Origin: Thermodesulfobacteriota bacterium
GTDB lineage: Bacteria > Thermosulfidibacterota > Thermosulfidibacteria > Thermosulfidibacterales > B14-G1
Reading direction: 5' to 3'
Assembly: GCA_024274915.1 (NCBI GenBank)
Contig: JAJSAC010000014.1
Location: forward strand, 1-36,916
Length of the DNA stretch: 36,916 nt
Made by a program: the position numbers and the translations under genes. This document shows, one piece after another, positions 19,036 through 27,628 of this stretch (positions are counted from its first letter, which is position 1; each line of letters starts with the position of its first letter). The notes below the pieces were generated by a model that was not told where the DNA came from, made no database searches, and was given only the letters and a program-made list of their open reading frames with translations.

Positions 19036-21768
19036 TTGGGCAGAACCTTGAAAAAGCTCTTGGCTGCTCTGGTTCTGTTGTTGTTTGTGGCAGCCATGGG
19101 GTTGTTGGTTTTCAGGGATTCCCTGATGTCCAGAGTGGTCCCTGCTGTGGCTTCCCGGTTCCACATCTCCCTTCAGCTTCAGGGCCTTCATCTGGGGCTA
19201 AACCCGCTGGTTCTACGTTTGGGAAGGGTGGATGCCCGGTGGGAGGGAGGAGAGGCCCATCTCCTGGGTGTAAGGCTTCATTTGTCCCTTTTCCCCCTTT
19301 CCCTCAGGGAACTCCATCTGAACAGGGGAGAGGTGAGGATAGTTGGGGGAGGGGGGAGCAAAGGTTTCGTTCTGCCCCACAAGTTGGAAAAGGTGGACCT
19401 GGAGGATCTTTCCCTGGAAGTGGAAGCGTCCTGGGGGAGGCTGGATCTGGAGGGTGTCAAGGTTTTTCTGGGCCCTGATGGATTCTCCTTGAAGGGATTG
19501 GTGAGTTATCTGGGGGGTTGGGGGGAGTTTCGGGGCCGTTTTTCCTTCGCTGGAGAGGGAGACTCTTTAGTTCAAGCCCAGCCTAAGGGGAGTGGATGGT
19601 TGGAAGGGAGGTTGATTGTGGGTGACAGGAGCCTCCAAGGATCCCTCCACCTTCCCTCTGTAATCTTGCTGCCTAAAGTCCCCAAGGTGGAGGTGAAGGA
19701 TGCCGCCCTTGTTATTCCTACCCTTTTTGAGGCTCATGGGGACCTTTTGTTTGTGGGCGGTGGGTGGAGGCTTAGAGGTGAAGGACGGGTCTTGTCCCTC
19801 CATTTATTGAGGCCCTTTTTGCCTTCTTTGCCCGAGGGGATGGAAGGGATCCTCCGTTTTTCTGGAGAGGCGGCCTGGGACGGGGAGCTTGCTTACTCGG
19901 TGGAGGTGGAAGGAGGTCGCTTGAGAGGGGAGGGGTTGGGAGGCCTCAAGAGGGTGGAGGTCTCTTTTGGGGGGCATCTGGAAGGGGAGGGGGGCAGAGG
20001 CCAGGCCGTGCTCAGGCCTCTGGTCTTGACCAAGCTGGTACTGCCGTGGGGGAAAGAGGAGGGCTGGTGTGGAGAGGGGAAGCTGGCCTGGAAGGATTGG
20101 GGCAGGAAAGGGGTGGAGGGTGGTGTGTGGCTTCACAGGGGGACGAGAGGAGTGGAGGTCACCATCTCCTTTCCAAGCTTGGGGCTGAGGGGGGCATGGA
20201 TGAGGCTGAAGGCTGAAGGTTTCCCTGTAACCGATCTCAAAAAGTGGAGGGCGTCGGTGCCTCCTATTTTGGGTGATGTGGCTTTGAAGGGATCCATAAA
20301 GGGAGAGGTGGACGTCTCCTATGGAGGAGGGAAGTGGAGGGCCCGGGGCTGGTGCCAGGGCGAAGGATTGGCCTTCTCCACGCCAGAAGGGAACGGAGGA
20401 GAGGGCTTAGAGATCAGGATGGATTTTTCATCTTCCCAAGATGCGGTGAAGGGTCCTTGGCACCTGTCCCTGTCTTTGCTCAAAGGGCAAGTCTTGGCTT
20501 CTTACTGGTTCCTCGACTTTTCCCGGGGGCCTTGGACTCTTTCCCTGGACGTGGCCAGGGAAAGGGGGAGGATCTGTGTCCGGCAGGCCAAGTACCGGGG
20601 GTTGGCCCAGGTCGACTTTAGTGGGGACTTCTGCCTTCCGGGAGGGGGGAAGGGTGTTGTGGTTTTCAGCGGCGACGTGGGTAACCTCTACACCCAGTTG
20701 GTGGCCGAACCCTTGGGCGAGAATGAGCCCTTACTGAAGGAGCTTACCCCCCAGGGCGATGTCAGAGGCTCCTTTTCCTTTGGGTGGAGGGGGGGCCTAA
20801 GGGTGAAAGGCGAGGTACGTTGGAAGGGTCTGGTGAGGGCCAGGGCTTTCTTTTTGAAGGGGGGGATTCTTCTACCATTGATATATACATCAGAGGGGAG
20901 GGGGAAGGGGGAGTTGCAGGTGGAGGCCCTCACTCTGGGCCCCGTGGATCTGGAGGGATGGAATACTCCTTTGGAAGGTCTCCCTTACCTTCTCCGGGGA
21001 TTGAAGGGATACCGCTTGTCCCTGTGGGGTGGGGAGGTGGATTGGGGCCCTTTTTCCCTTTCTTACAGGGACCTTAAGGATCCCAAGTTTGAGATAGATG
21101 GGCTGGAGGTTAAGGGACTTCGCCCACCTCAGAGCCCCCTTCCCGTGGTGGTGGAGGGGAGATTCCCCAGGGTGAGGGGTGGAAGGGAGGGTATCTTCCT
21201 GGATGGCGGGGCAGAAGTGAGGGTGGCCAAGGGAGTGGTTCGTATCACCAAATTGAGGGTTCTTCATCCTTTCACCCCCCTCATGAAGATCGGTTGTGAT
21301 GTGGAGTTTTCCCATCTAGACCTGGAAGAGCTTACCAAAGTCACCCCTTTTGGCAGGGTCACGGGTTATATCAAGGGCTATGTGAAGGATCTGGTCATCA
21401 GCCATGGCCAACCCGAATCCTTCCAGTTGAGGGTAGAGACCCAAGAGGTGAAAGGGGTGAAAAAACGCATAAGCTTGAAGGCGATCAACTCTATCTCTAT
21501 TCTGGGGGGTGGAGGGCCGGTTTCCATGTTTCTGCCTTTCTTCAAAGAGTTTGGCTATAGTTATCTGGGTTTTTCCTGTAGCTTAAGGAACGATGTTTTT
21601 ACACTCCATGGGCTTAAAAGAAAGGGGGGGATGGAGTACATTGTGAAAAGGGGTGGTTTGACGGGGGTGGACGTGATAAACAGGAATCCCAATAATAGGA
21701 TCAGTTTTAGTGACATGATGGAAAGGTTGGAAAGGATCAGGAGGGGAGGCCATGAAAAGGATTTGTAG
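19036..21768 (+). CDS. AsmA/YdbH-like giant intermembrane protein
   Basis: This product has 910 residues. One N-terminal membrane helix (LLAALVLLLFVAAMGLLVF, about 9-27) anchors a long periplasmic body of repeated beta-strands rich in Gly, Leu and Val. That is the pattern of AsmA-like lipid-transfer proteins that bridge inner and outer membranes. The C-terminal 100 residues (LKAINSISILGGGGPVSM, then NPNNRISFSDMMERL) match AsmA/DUF748-type ends. A DUF1318 lipoprotein follows with a 17-base overlap, mirroring E. coli ydbH-ynbE-ydbL. The start is TTG at 19036; TTG at 19048 is an alternative, and neither has a clear ribosome site. The likely job is phospholipid traffic to the outer membrane. Confidence 0.85.
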   Translation: MGRTLKKLLAALVLLLFVAAMGLLVFRDSLMSRVVPAVASRFHISLQLQGLHLGLNPLVLRLGRVDARWEGGEAHLLGVRLHLSLFPLSLRELHLNRGEVRIVGGGGSKGFVLPHKLEKVDLEDLSLEVEASWGRLDLEGVKVFLGPDGFSLKGLVSYLGGWGEFRGRFSFAGEGDSLVQAQPKGSGWLEGRLIVGDRSLQGSLHLPSVILLPKVPKVEVKDAALVIPTLFEAHGDLLFVGGGWRLRGEGRVLSLHLLRPFLPSLPEGMEGILRFSGEAAWDGELAYSVEVEGGRLRGEGLGGLKRVEVSFGGHLEGEGGRGQAVLRPLVLTKLVLPWGKEEGWCGEGKLAWKDWGRKGVEGGVWLHRGTRGVEVTISFPSLGLRGAWMRLKAEGFPVTDLKKWRASVPPILGDVALKGSIKGEVDVSYGGGKWRARGWCQGEGLAFSTPEGNGGEGLEIRMDFSSSQDAVKGPWHLSLSLLKGQVLASYWFLDFSRGPWTLSLDVARERGRICVRQAKYRGLAQVDFSGDFCLPGGGKGVVVFSGDVGNLYTQLVAEPLGENEPLLKELTPQGDVRGSFSFGWRGGLRVKGEVRWKGLVRARAFFLKGGILLPLIYTSEGRGKGELQVEALTLGPVDLEGWNTPLEGLPYLLRGLKGYRLSLWGGEVDWGPFSLSYRDLKDPKFEIDGLEVKGLRPPQSPLPVVVEGRFPRVRGGREGIFLDGGAEVRVAKGVVRITKLRVLHPFTPLMKIGCDVEFSHLDLEELTKVTPFGRVTGYIKGYVKDLVISHGQPESFQLRVETQEVKGVKKRISLKAINSISILGGGGPVSMFLPFFKEFGYSYLGFSCSLRNDVFTLHGLKRKGGMEYIVKRGGLTGVDVINRNPNNRISFSDMMERLERIRRGGHEKDL

Positions 21769-22315
21769 ACCTTTGTATCTTGGGCTTGCCGTTTTCTTTG
21801 TCTTGTCCTGTGTCACGGTGAACATCTACTTCCCCGCCGCCGAGGCTCAGAAGACGGCCAAGGAGATCGTGGAGGAGGTGCGGGGAGTGAACGTGGCACC
21901 TGGGAAGAAGGGAGAGGAACCCCAGTCCTTCTTCTGGGTGGGGGTGGCCCATGCTGGGGAAAGGGCTTTAGAGGTTTCTAACGCCACCATCAGGGCCCTA
22001 AAGGCTTCTATGAAGGAGCGTTATCCCAAGCTGGAGTCTTATCTCGCTTCGGGTGTTCTGGGTGAGTCTTTGGACGGCTTTCTGGTATTGAGGAGCGCCC
22101 AGGGATTAGGCCTTAAGGAGAGGGCCGTGGTGAAGCGCCTCATGAAAGCGGAAAATGGCGATCGCAGGTCCCTTTATGAAGCAGTGGCCCAGGCATTGGG
22201 TATTGACGAGTCCCAGATGTCCCGTCTGAGAAGTATCTTTGCCAAAGAATGGCAGAAAACTGCTCCTCCCGGTACTTGGATAGAGGTGAAGCCTGGGGAG
22301 TGGAAGAGAAAGTGA
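21752..22315 (+). CDS. DUF1318 (YdbL-like) lipoprotein with a YnbE-like N-terminus
   Basis: The product has 187 residues. A lipoprotein signal ends VLSC (Cys20). The mature N-terminus begins CVTVNIYFPAAEAQKTAKEI, a short beta-strand-like stretch comparable to the lipoprotein YnbE. The C-terminal DUF1318/YdbL domain carries NATIRALKASMKERYPKLES, then ASGVLGESLDGFL. In E. coli, YdbH, YnbE and YdbL are separate products of one operon. Here the lipoprotein part and the YdbL part appear to be a single protein placed directly after the AsmA-like gene. The YnbE resemblance is inferred from a short segment. Confidence 0.82.
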   Translation: MKRICRPLYLGLAVFFVLSCVTVNIYFPAAEAQKTAKEIVEEVRGVNVAPGKKGEEPQSFFWVGVAHAGERALEVSNATIRALKASMKERYPKLESYLASGVLGESLDGFLVLRSAQGLGLKERAVVKRLMKAENGDRRSLYEAVAQALGIDESQMSRLRSIFAKEWQKTAPPGTWIEVKPGEWKRK

Positions 22316-22316
22316 C

Positions 22317-22649
22317 ATGCCCATTCTCTTCAAAGGATTGGTTTCAGCCGCTATCATAGTGGCCCTCAGTGAGCTGGCCAGGAGACACGCGGTCCTTTCT
22401 GGCCTTCTGGCCGCAATGCCCCTCACCACTCTCTTGGTCATCCTCTGGGTGTATGTGGATACCAAGGATGTGGCCAAAATAGAGGTTTTCTCCCGGTCCG
22501 TGCTTTGGGCCTTACTGCCCACAGCTCTCTTCTTTGTGGCCTTGGTCCTAACCCTGAGAAGGGGCTTCTCCTTCTGGCCTGCCTTGGGACTGTCCATGGG
22601 TGTGTGGATGGTGGGGGCCTTTATTCATTTATGGTTGTTGGGTGGCTAG
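22317..22649 (+). CDS. DUF3147 family small membrane protein
   Basis: The product has 110 residues with four predicted membrane helices. The conserved features are a SELARRHAVLSGLLAAMPLT segment, then ILWVYVDTKD, a pattern typical of DUF3147. The function is unknown. It starts one base after the previous stop and is the last gene of the envelope operon. The next gene converges from the minus strand. Confidence 0.78.
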   Translation: MPILFKGLVSAAIIVALSELARRHAVLSGLLAAMPLTTLLVILWVYVDTKDVAKIEVFSRSVLWALLPTALFFVALVLTLRRGFSFWPALGLSMGVWMVGAFIHLWLLGG

Positions 22650-22677
22650 GCAGGCATCTCCTCCGAGATAAAAAAGT

Positions 22678-22703
22678 GGGGGTGACCCCTGGGGGCCACC
22701 CCC
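22678..22703 (-). terminator. Terminator of the catabolic operon
   Basis: GGGGGTG / CACCCCC arms surround an inner CCCC/GGGG stem. On the minus strand the hairpin is followed by acTTTTTTatc (22676-22668). It lies 40 bp past the phenylacetate-CoA-ligase-like stop and may also stop the plus-strand operon from the other side. Confidence 0.8.
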
Positions 22704-22742
22704 TAACTGAAAACAGGCAAGGGGGTGACGCTCACTTGTTGG

Positions 22743-24131
22743 TCAGTCGGCCCAGACCTGTCCTCTCTTGTCGATGACCCTCTTGGCCTTGTGGGTGGCC
22801 CTGGGGATCTCTCCTTCCCTCAGGACTAAGACCCTTCTGGGGGCCACACCTACCCGGACCTTGATGGCTTCTCTCACCTCTTTGGCCAGGAGCTCTTCGT
22901 CTGTGTCCACGGTGTCCAGCTTTTCCACTTCCACGTCGAAGCGGTCTAGATGCTCTTCCCGATAGACAACCATGCGGTACTCACCAGTGAGGCGCTTATC
23001 CTGGCGCACCACGTACTCAATATCGCTGGGGAAGACGTTGACACCGGTGATGATGAGCATGTCGTCCAGCCTGCCGTGGACCCCCATGATCCTGGGATGG
23101 GTCCTGCCGCAGTCGCACTTCTCCCAGGTGACGGTGACAATGTCTCCCGTGCGGAACCGGATCATGGGCCTGGCCATCTTCCTTATGGTGGTGAGGACCA
23201 ACTCTCCCCTCTCCATGTCGCCCACAGGTTCGAAGGTATCGGGGTCCAGCACTTCCACAATGTGATGATCTTCGTAGATGTGGAGTCCTTCCTGGACTTC
23301 ACACATGCCTGCATTGGCGCCGAAGAGATCAGACAGCCCGTAGAAGTCGTAGAGATCTACGCCCCATAGGTCCTGGATGGCCTTTCTGGTGGCAGGAATG
23401 GATCCGCCGGGTTCTCCGGCCACAACCAGCTTCTTCAGATTGAAGTCTTTTTTGGGATCTAGGCCCTCTTTCATGGCCGTTTCACCCAGATACCAGGCAT
23501 AGGAGGGTGTGGTCCAGGTGATGGTGGCCTTGAAGTTGCGGAGGATGAAGAGGAGCCTTTCCGAGGGGATGGTGCCTGCCCAAATGCCCATGGCCCCTGT
23601 CCTCATGGCACCGATGACGTCGGGTCCACCCACGAAGAGGGTGAAGTTGAGGGCGTGGACGTAGCGGTCCTGGGGCCTCATCCCGATGCCCCAGAAGAGA
23701 CGGGCCTGATAGTCCTGGAACTCGTCGAAGTCCCGGGCGGTGAAGGGAGAGATGGTGGGCACACCCGTGGAACCGGAGGAAGCGGAAATGTAAACAATCT
23801 CATCTTCGGGCACACATATCATGTCTCCCAAATCAGGCACGGCTTCTTGCCTTTCCCTTTCGATCTGCTTGTTGGTAAAGGGGAGATACTTCACGTCTTC
23901 CAGAGTTTTAATCTTGTCGGGGGATACACCTGCCTCGTCAAAGGCCATCTTGTAGTAGGGGGAGTTCTCATAGCAGAACCTGACCATGTACTTGAGTTGC
24001 TCCAGTTGCATCTCCTGGATCTTCTCGGGGGCCATGGTTTCGATTTCAGGGTCCCAGTACTTCTCCTTGGGGTTAGGTCTTGAATAGACCTCTACCCCGA
24101 TACCGCCCTGCATCTTCTGCAGCTCCTTCAT
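22743..24131 (-). CDS. Phenylacetate--CoA ligase-like adenylate-forming enzyme
   Basis: The product has about 462 residues from the ATG at 24131, placed by AGGAGG. An upstream extension to 24362 overlaps the preceding gene and is unlikely. Adenylation signatures are VYISASSGSTGVPTISPFTA (about 112-131) and YDFYGLSDLFGANAGMCE. The C-terminal subdomain has the GRLDDMLIITGVNVFPSDIE hinge and a catalytic Lys near the end. This is the compact PaaK architecture. It activates an acid, probably aromatic, with CoA and ATP. It is the last gene of a seven-gene operon with a flavoprotein, permease, EtfAB and acyl-CoA dehydrogenase, so it probably primes that pathway's substrate. The exact acid cannot be read from sequence. 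Confidence 0.88.
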   Translation of the reverse strand: MKELQKMQGGIGVEVYSRPNPKEKYWDPEIETMAPEKIQEMQLEQLKYMVRFCYENSPYYKMAFDEAGVSPDKIKTLEDVKYLPFTNKQIERERQEAVPDLGDMICVPEDEIVYISASSGSTGVPTISPFTARDFDEFQDYQARLFWGIGMRPQDRYVHALNFTLFVGGPDVIGAMRTGAMGIWAGTIPSERLLFILRNFKATITWTTPSYAWYLGETAMKEGLDPKKDFNLKKLVVAGEPGGSIPATRKAIQDLWGVDLYDFYGLSDLFGANAGMCEVQEGLHIYEDHHIVEVLDPDTFEPVGDMERGELVLTTIRKMARPMIRFRTGDIVTVTWEKCDCGRTHPRIMGVHGRLDDMLIITGVNVFPSDIEYVVRQDKRLTGEYRMVVYREEHLDRFDVEVEKLDTVDTDEELLAKEVREAIKVRVGVAPRRVLVLREGEIPRATHKAKRVIDKRGQVWAD

Positions 24132-24154
24132 GAAACCCTCCTTTTTGGGTGGTA

Positions 24155-25621
24155 TTATTTCTTCGGTTTGGGTGGCTCGGGCACGTCTGCTTTGATGCCA
24201 CCGATCCTCTTGGCCAGCTCCACCCACTTCTCCCAGGGTGTGGAGACCCTGACCATAAGCCTGGCAGCGTCGGGGGAGCCTCCCCCGTGCATGCATCCAG
24301 GCACTCCGGGACCCAAGGTGAGCCACTCCACCAGTCTGGCGCCTCTGGCCCTGGTCTCCCAATCCAGACCGGCTGTGAGATATTTCTTGATGAGGTCTCC
24401 GTATCTGGGGTCCGTAATATCCTCGTAAGAGGGGAAGCAGCCTGTCTCTCCGATGCCACCGGCAATCTCTTGGGCCAGTCTGTTGGTCTCATAGGGTAGG
24501 GTGGCAACGTGAACTTTGTTGGCATTGGCCAGAAGGGGATCGCATAGCCAACACCCTGATGGATGCTTTTTGCCCAGGGTAGATGCGGCCACGCCCACGC
24601 CGAAGGTGGTTTCGTTGTTGACCTGCATCCTGATAAGTTTGTCGTAGAAGGTACGGATGGAGAGACCATTGGCCCTGGCCATAATGATGGCTGCTCCTAC
24701 CTTGATATCTCCCTGGCCCGCCACGCAACCGCCTATGGCCGCCCGGTAGGTGGAGGTGAAGTATTGGATCACCTTGAGACAGTACTGGTACTCACCGCAC
24801 ATAAAGACTCTCTCTTTGGGAACGAAGACATTATTGAAGAGGAGGTAGGCCTGGGTGATGCCGCCGATCTCGTTGGGGATGTCGAAACCTTCTTCAAATT
24901 CCCTCTTGTCGCTGGGTCTTCTGGTCTCCACGATGGTGAGACCTTCGATATCCCTGGGTACTACGAAAGCTACGGCGTACTCTTTGTCTGCCTCTTTGTA
25001 GGCCCCGCCGGGGAGGCAGAAGATTTCGTTGGAGGCAGCCACGCCGCAGATCATGCACTTGGCGCCCCTCACCACAATACCGTCGTCCCTCACCTCCACC
25101 ACTCTCAGGTTGAGATCAGGGTCTTTCTGCATACTGGGGGGTAGGGCCCTGTTGCCCTTGGCGTCGGTGAGGGCACCGGCACAGGTGATGTCCTGGGACT
25201 GGGCATAGAGAACCCAGTTCTTAAGCCTCTTGTGGTACTCGGTGCCCAGTTCCTGGTCCATCTCCCAGGTGGTGGCCCACAGGGCGTTTAGGGAGGTCCA
25301 TCCTACGCACCGCCCACCTGTGCATGTGCCTGTGAGGTGGTAAGCCTCTCTCTTTATCTTGCAGTTGTACACGGCGTCTTCGGGGGTCTGTACGACGGAG
25401 AGGTACCTGGAGATCTTCTCCCCTGTTAGGTGGGAGGTGGTGGTGAAGATCTTGCCCAGTTCAGGATCGTTGTAGGCTTCGAAGAGCTGGGCGTGGCCGT
25501 TGATGGTTCTCCTGGTGGCAGGATGAGTGGTGACGTCTTCAATGAGCTCCCCGAACTTGTAGATGTTGGGCCTCATCTTCCTGAGACTTTCTCTGTATTC
25601 CTCTGGTGTCCTTAATGCCAT
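24155..25621 (-). CDS. 4-hydroxybutyryl-CoA dehydratase / HpaB superfamily flavoprotein with altered active site
   Basis: The 488 residues align along their whole length with 4-hydroxybutyryl-CoA dehydratase. Examples are EEYRESLRKMRPNIYKFGE at the start, PPSMQKDPDLNLRVVEVRDD with DGIVVRGAK in the FAD domain, and CMHGGGSPDAARLM near the end. Against the Clostridium enzyme as I remember it, the first Fe-S pair is CX4C (Cys100, Cys105) instead of CX3C. The iron-ligand His is Tyr in TYRAAIGGC, and the catalytic Tyr and Lys beside that Cys are Ile and Val. The Glu before MHG..SP is Gly. Many extra Cys residues are present. It is therefore unlikely to dehydrate 4-hydroxybutyryl-CoA. It lies 23 bp before the CoA ligase. 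Confidence 0.8.
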   Translation of the reverse strand: MALRTPEEYRESLRKMRPNIYKFGELIEDVTTHPATRRTINGHAQLFEAYNDPELGKIFTTTSHLTGEKISRYLSVVQTPEDAVYNCKIKREAYHLTGTCTGGRCVGWTSLNALWATTWEMDQELGTEYHKRLKNWVLYAQSQDITCAGALTDAKGNRALPPSMQKDPDLNLRVVEVRDDGIVVRGAKCMICGVAASNEIFCLPGGAYKEADKEYAVAFVVPRDIEGLTIVETRRPSDKREFEEGFDIPNEIGGITQAYLLFNNVFVPKERVFMCGEYQYCLKVIQYFTSTYRAAIGGCVAGQGDIKVGAAIIMARANGLSIRTFYDKLIRMQVNNETTFGVGVAASTLGKKHPSGCWLCDPLLANANKVHVATLPYETNRLAQEIAGGIGETGCFPSYEDITDPRYGDLIKKYLTAGLDWETRARGARLVEWLTLGPGVPGCMHGGGSPDAARLMVRVSTPWEKWVELAKRIGGIKADVPEPPKPKK

Positions 25622-25654
25622 GTTATGCCTCCTTATTATTGTTTAATTTTGGTA

Positions 25655-27076
25655 CTAGTGTTCACCCTCTGTTCCTTTGCCAGACTCTTTTTTGGGTGAT
25701 GTTGCCTTGTTGTTGGTCAGTTTGTCTTTAATGGGGTTGGCCCCGTTTTTCATGAACTCTATGGCCAGGTACATAACTGCTCCCGATGCCAATCCTAGGG
25801 CCGATCCAGGTTTAGCGGCGATAATAGAGCCCATCACTCCGGAGATACCTCTCTGGACGTTGTCTTCCAGCATCTCCATAGCCAAATAACAGCAAAGCCA
25901 GCCCTGAATGGCAAGGGTCAGGGCAAACCCCACTTTTAAGGCGGGCTTGCAGATGGTGACCACAATGGCTAGGCAGAGGGCGATGCTCATGCCCCAAAAG
26001 AGGGAAGTGGCTCCGCCCCAGTAGGTGGGCTCTTCTTCGGGGGTGCTGTGGATATATCTGTTGACCACGAGGGCTTGGCCGCCTGTCCACTGGGGGCCTG
26101 CCAGGGAGATGAAGGGAAGAAATACGGCTTCACCGATGTTTCTGATGGCGGTGATGATGTGGTTTCTGTTGGCGGAGAAGATCACCTTCTCGTCGGGCCT
26201 TTCTCTGTTGCATACGTCGATGAGGGATTCCAGGATGAGAACATCACCGAAGGCCAGAATGTAGGCCATGATGGCCAGGGGGATACCTTTGATCATGAGA
26301 TCTACACTGGGAAAGCCTAATCCTAAGGCAGATACTTTGGTGATCATGCCCGAAAGGTCCCAGTGGACCAGTCCCCATTTGATGACAGGAGGTTTCACTT
26401 CCTTCACGATGACGCCTACAATATAACCCACGACGAAGGCGGGTGCTATACCGTACTGGGCTATCCATCGGAAGATTCCGTACTCTTGGCGAAGCTTAAG
26501 GGCCCTTCTCGAGAAGAGCATGAAGAAGGAGAAGAGTATGGAGATGGAGAGGGTGATGGGCATCTCGCTGAAAAAGGACCCGGGCTTGAAGATCCTGATA
26601 ATGGAGGCCAGACCTGCTCCCAGTAGGATCCCTGACTTGATGGAGGCTGGCACGATGGAGACCGCCTTTTTGGCGATCCCGAAGCCTCCCAGGATGAGAA
26701 AGATGGCCCCTACTACCAGTTGGAAAGCTATTAGGGCCTTGAGCCTTTCAGGTCCCAAGGGAAACTGCACTAGGTAGCCGATGTACAGGGGAATACCAGC
26801 GGTGATCCACCCAGCTACAGCCGGATCACCAAAAGATGTGTGTAGCAGATAAAGAAAATTATTGATAATGACCATGGTGATGGCAATCTCGAAAGGGATT
26901 CCTAGGTATTTGGTCATGGCGGCTATAATGCCCATGGGGACCACCGCTAAAATGGCGCCCTGGATGAAGTCCGCCCATTCAACAGGGTAGTGGATAAAGG
27001 GGAGTCTGAGCTTTAAAGGCCCTCCCCAGTAGGGTTGTTCTGTACCGTACTCTCTTTTGTACAGGTAGAATTTCAT
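25655..27076 (-). CDS. Permease of the NCS2/SulP-like (APC-fold) type
   Basis: The product has 473 residues with about 12-14 hydrophobic helices. The first half contains GAILAVVPMGIIAAMTKYLG and then INNFLYLLHTSFGDPAVAGW. The second half carries a central YILAFGDVLILESLIDVCNR segment and a cytoplasmic Lys/Glu-rich tail. The layout recalls xanthine/uracil and sulfate-type permeases, but I cannot assign a substrate. AGGAGGTG sets the start. Its place between a universal stress protein and two CoA-pathway enzymes suggests that it imports the acid which the operon breaks down. Confidence 0.72.
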   Translation of the reverse strand: MKFYLYKREYGTEQPYWGGPLKLRLPFIHYPVEWADFIQGAILAVVPMGIIAAMTKYLGIPFEIAITMVIINNFLYLLHTSFGDPAVAGWITAGIPLYIGYLVQFPLGPERLKALIAFQLVVGAIFLILGGFGIAKKAVSIVPASIKSGILLGAGLASIIRIFKPGSFFSEMPITLSISILFSFFMLFSRRALKLRQEYGIFRWIAQYGIAPAFVVGYIVGVIVKEVKPPVIKWGLVHWDLSGMITKVSALGLGFPSVDLMIKGIPLAIMAYILAFGDVLILESLIDVCNRERPDEKVIFSANRNHIITAIRNIGEAVFLPFISLAGPQWTGGQALVVNRYIHSTPEEEPTYWGGATSLFWGMSIALCLAIVVTICKPALKVGFALTLAIQGWLCCYLAMEMLEDNVQRGISGVMGSIIAAKPGSALGLASGAVMYLAIEFMKNGANPIKDKLTNNKATSPKKESGKGTEGEH

Positions 27077-27114
27077 GGGAACACCTCCTTTGAAAATGGG
27101 ATGAAGGTCGCCTA

Positions 27115-27552
27115 TTATTTAACCACGAGGACAGGACAGGGCACCCGTTCTACCATCTTGTCCACTAGCCCGGCACCTGTTCTTCTGTGGCACCCAACCA
27201 AGACCAGGTCTATTCCCAGTTTTTCCACTGCCTTAGCCACTTCTTTAGGGGGCATCCCCACTCCCACTGTAGTTTCATAAGGGAAGTGGGAGCCCATGAC
27301 CCGGGAGGCAAATTCTTTGAGGTTTTCTTCAGCTTTGGTCTTCATGGCCAGTTCCAGTTCTTCTGTCTTCTTTCCCAGCTGTAACTCCACCACGTCCGCT
27401 TCCGTAAAGAACAGGGGGGCCACATGCATCAACACAATTTGACTCCCCAGCTTATTGGCCAGGGCCTTCCCGTATTCCACAGTTTTTTGTGAGTGCTCGG
27501 TTAAGTCCACAGAAATCAAAATCTTTTTGGGTAGTTTCCAAGTGGGCTCCAT
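27115..27552 (-). CDS. Universal stress protein (UspA family)
   Basis: The product has 145 residues, a single Usp domain. It begins ILISVDLTEHSQKTVEYG, and the nucleotide-binding end reads LVLVGCHRRTGAGLVDKMVE followed by RVPCPVLVV. The phosphate-loop pattern GxxxxTG...G is close to ATP-binding members. It is embedded in the catabolic operon 38 bp before the permease, as is common for transporter-linked Usp proteins. A strong hairpin separates it from etfA. Confidence 0.9.
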   Translation of the reverse strand: MEPTWKLPKKILISVDLTEHSQKTVEYGKALANKLGSQIVLMHVAPLFFTEADVVELQLGKKTEELELAMKTKAEENLKEFASRVMGSHFPYETTVGVGMPPKEVAKAVEKLGIDLVLVGCHRRTGAGLVDKMVERVPCPVLVVK

Positions 27553-27592
27553 CCTTTCACCTCTCCTTGTGAAGTCTCAGGTGCTAAAGTGG

Positions 27593-27616
27593 GGGGGAAG
27601 GACGAGTCCTTCCCCC
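27593..27616 (-). terminator. Perfect intra-operon hairpin between etfA and usp
   Basis: An 11-bp perfect stem gggggaaggac / gtccttccccc with a two-base centre. On the minus strand only ccacttt follows, a poor U-tract. It may end part of the transcripts or protect the upstream mRNA, giving more dehydrogenase and Etf than permease and ligase. Confidence 0.55.
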
Positions 27617-27628
27617 TATTGAAAAGAT

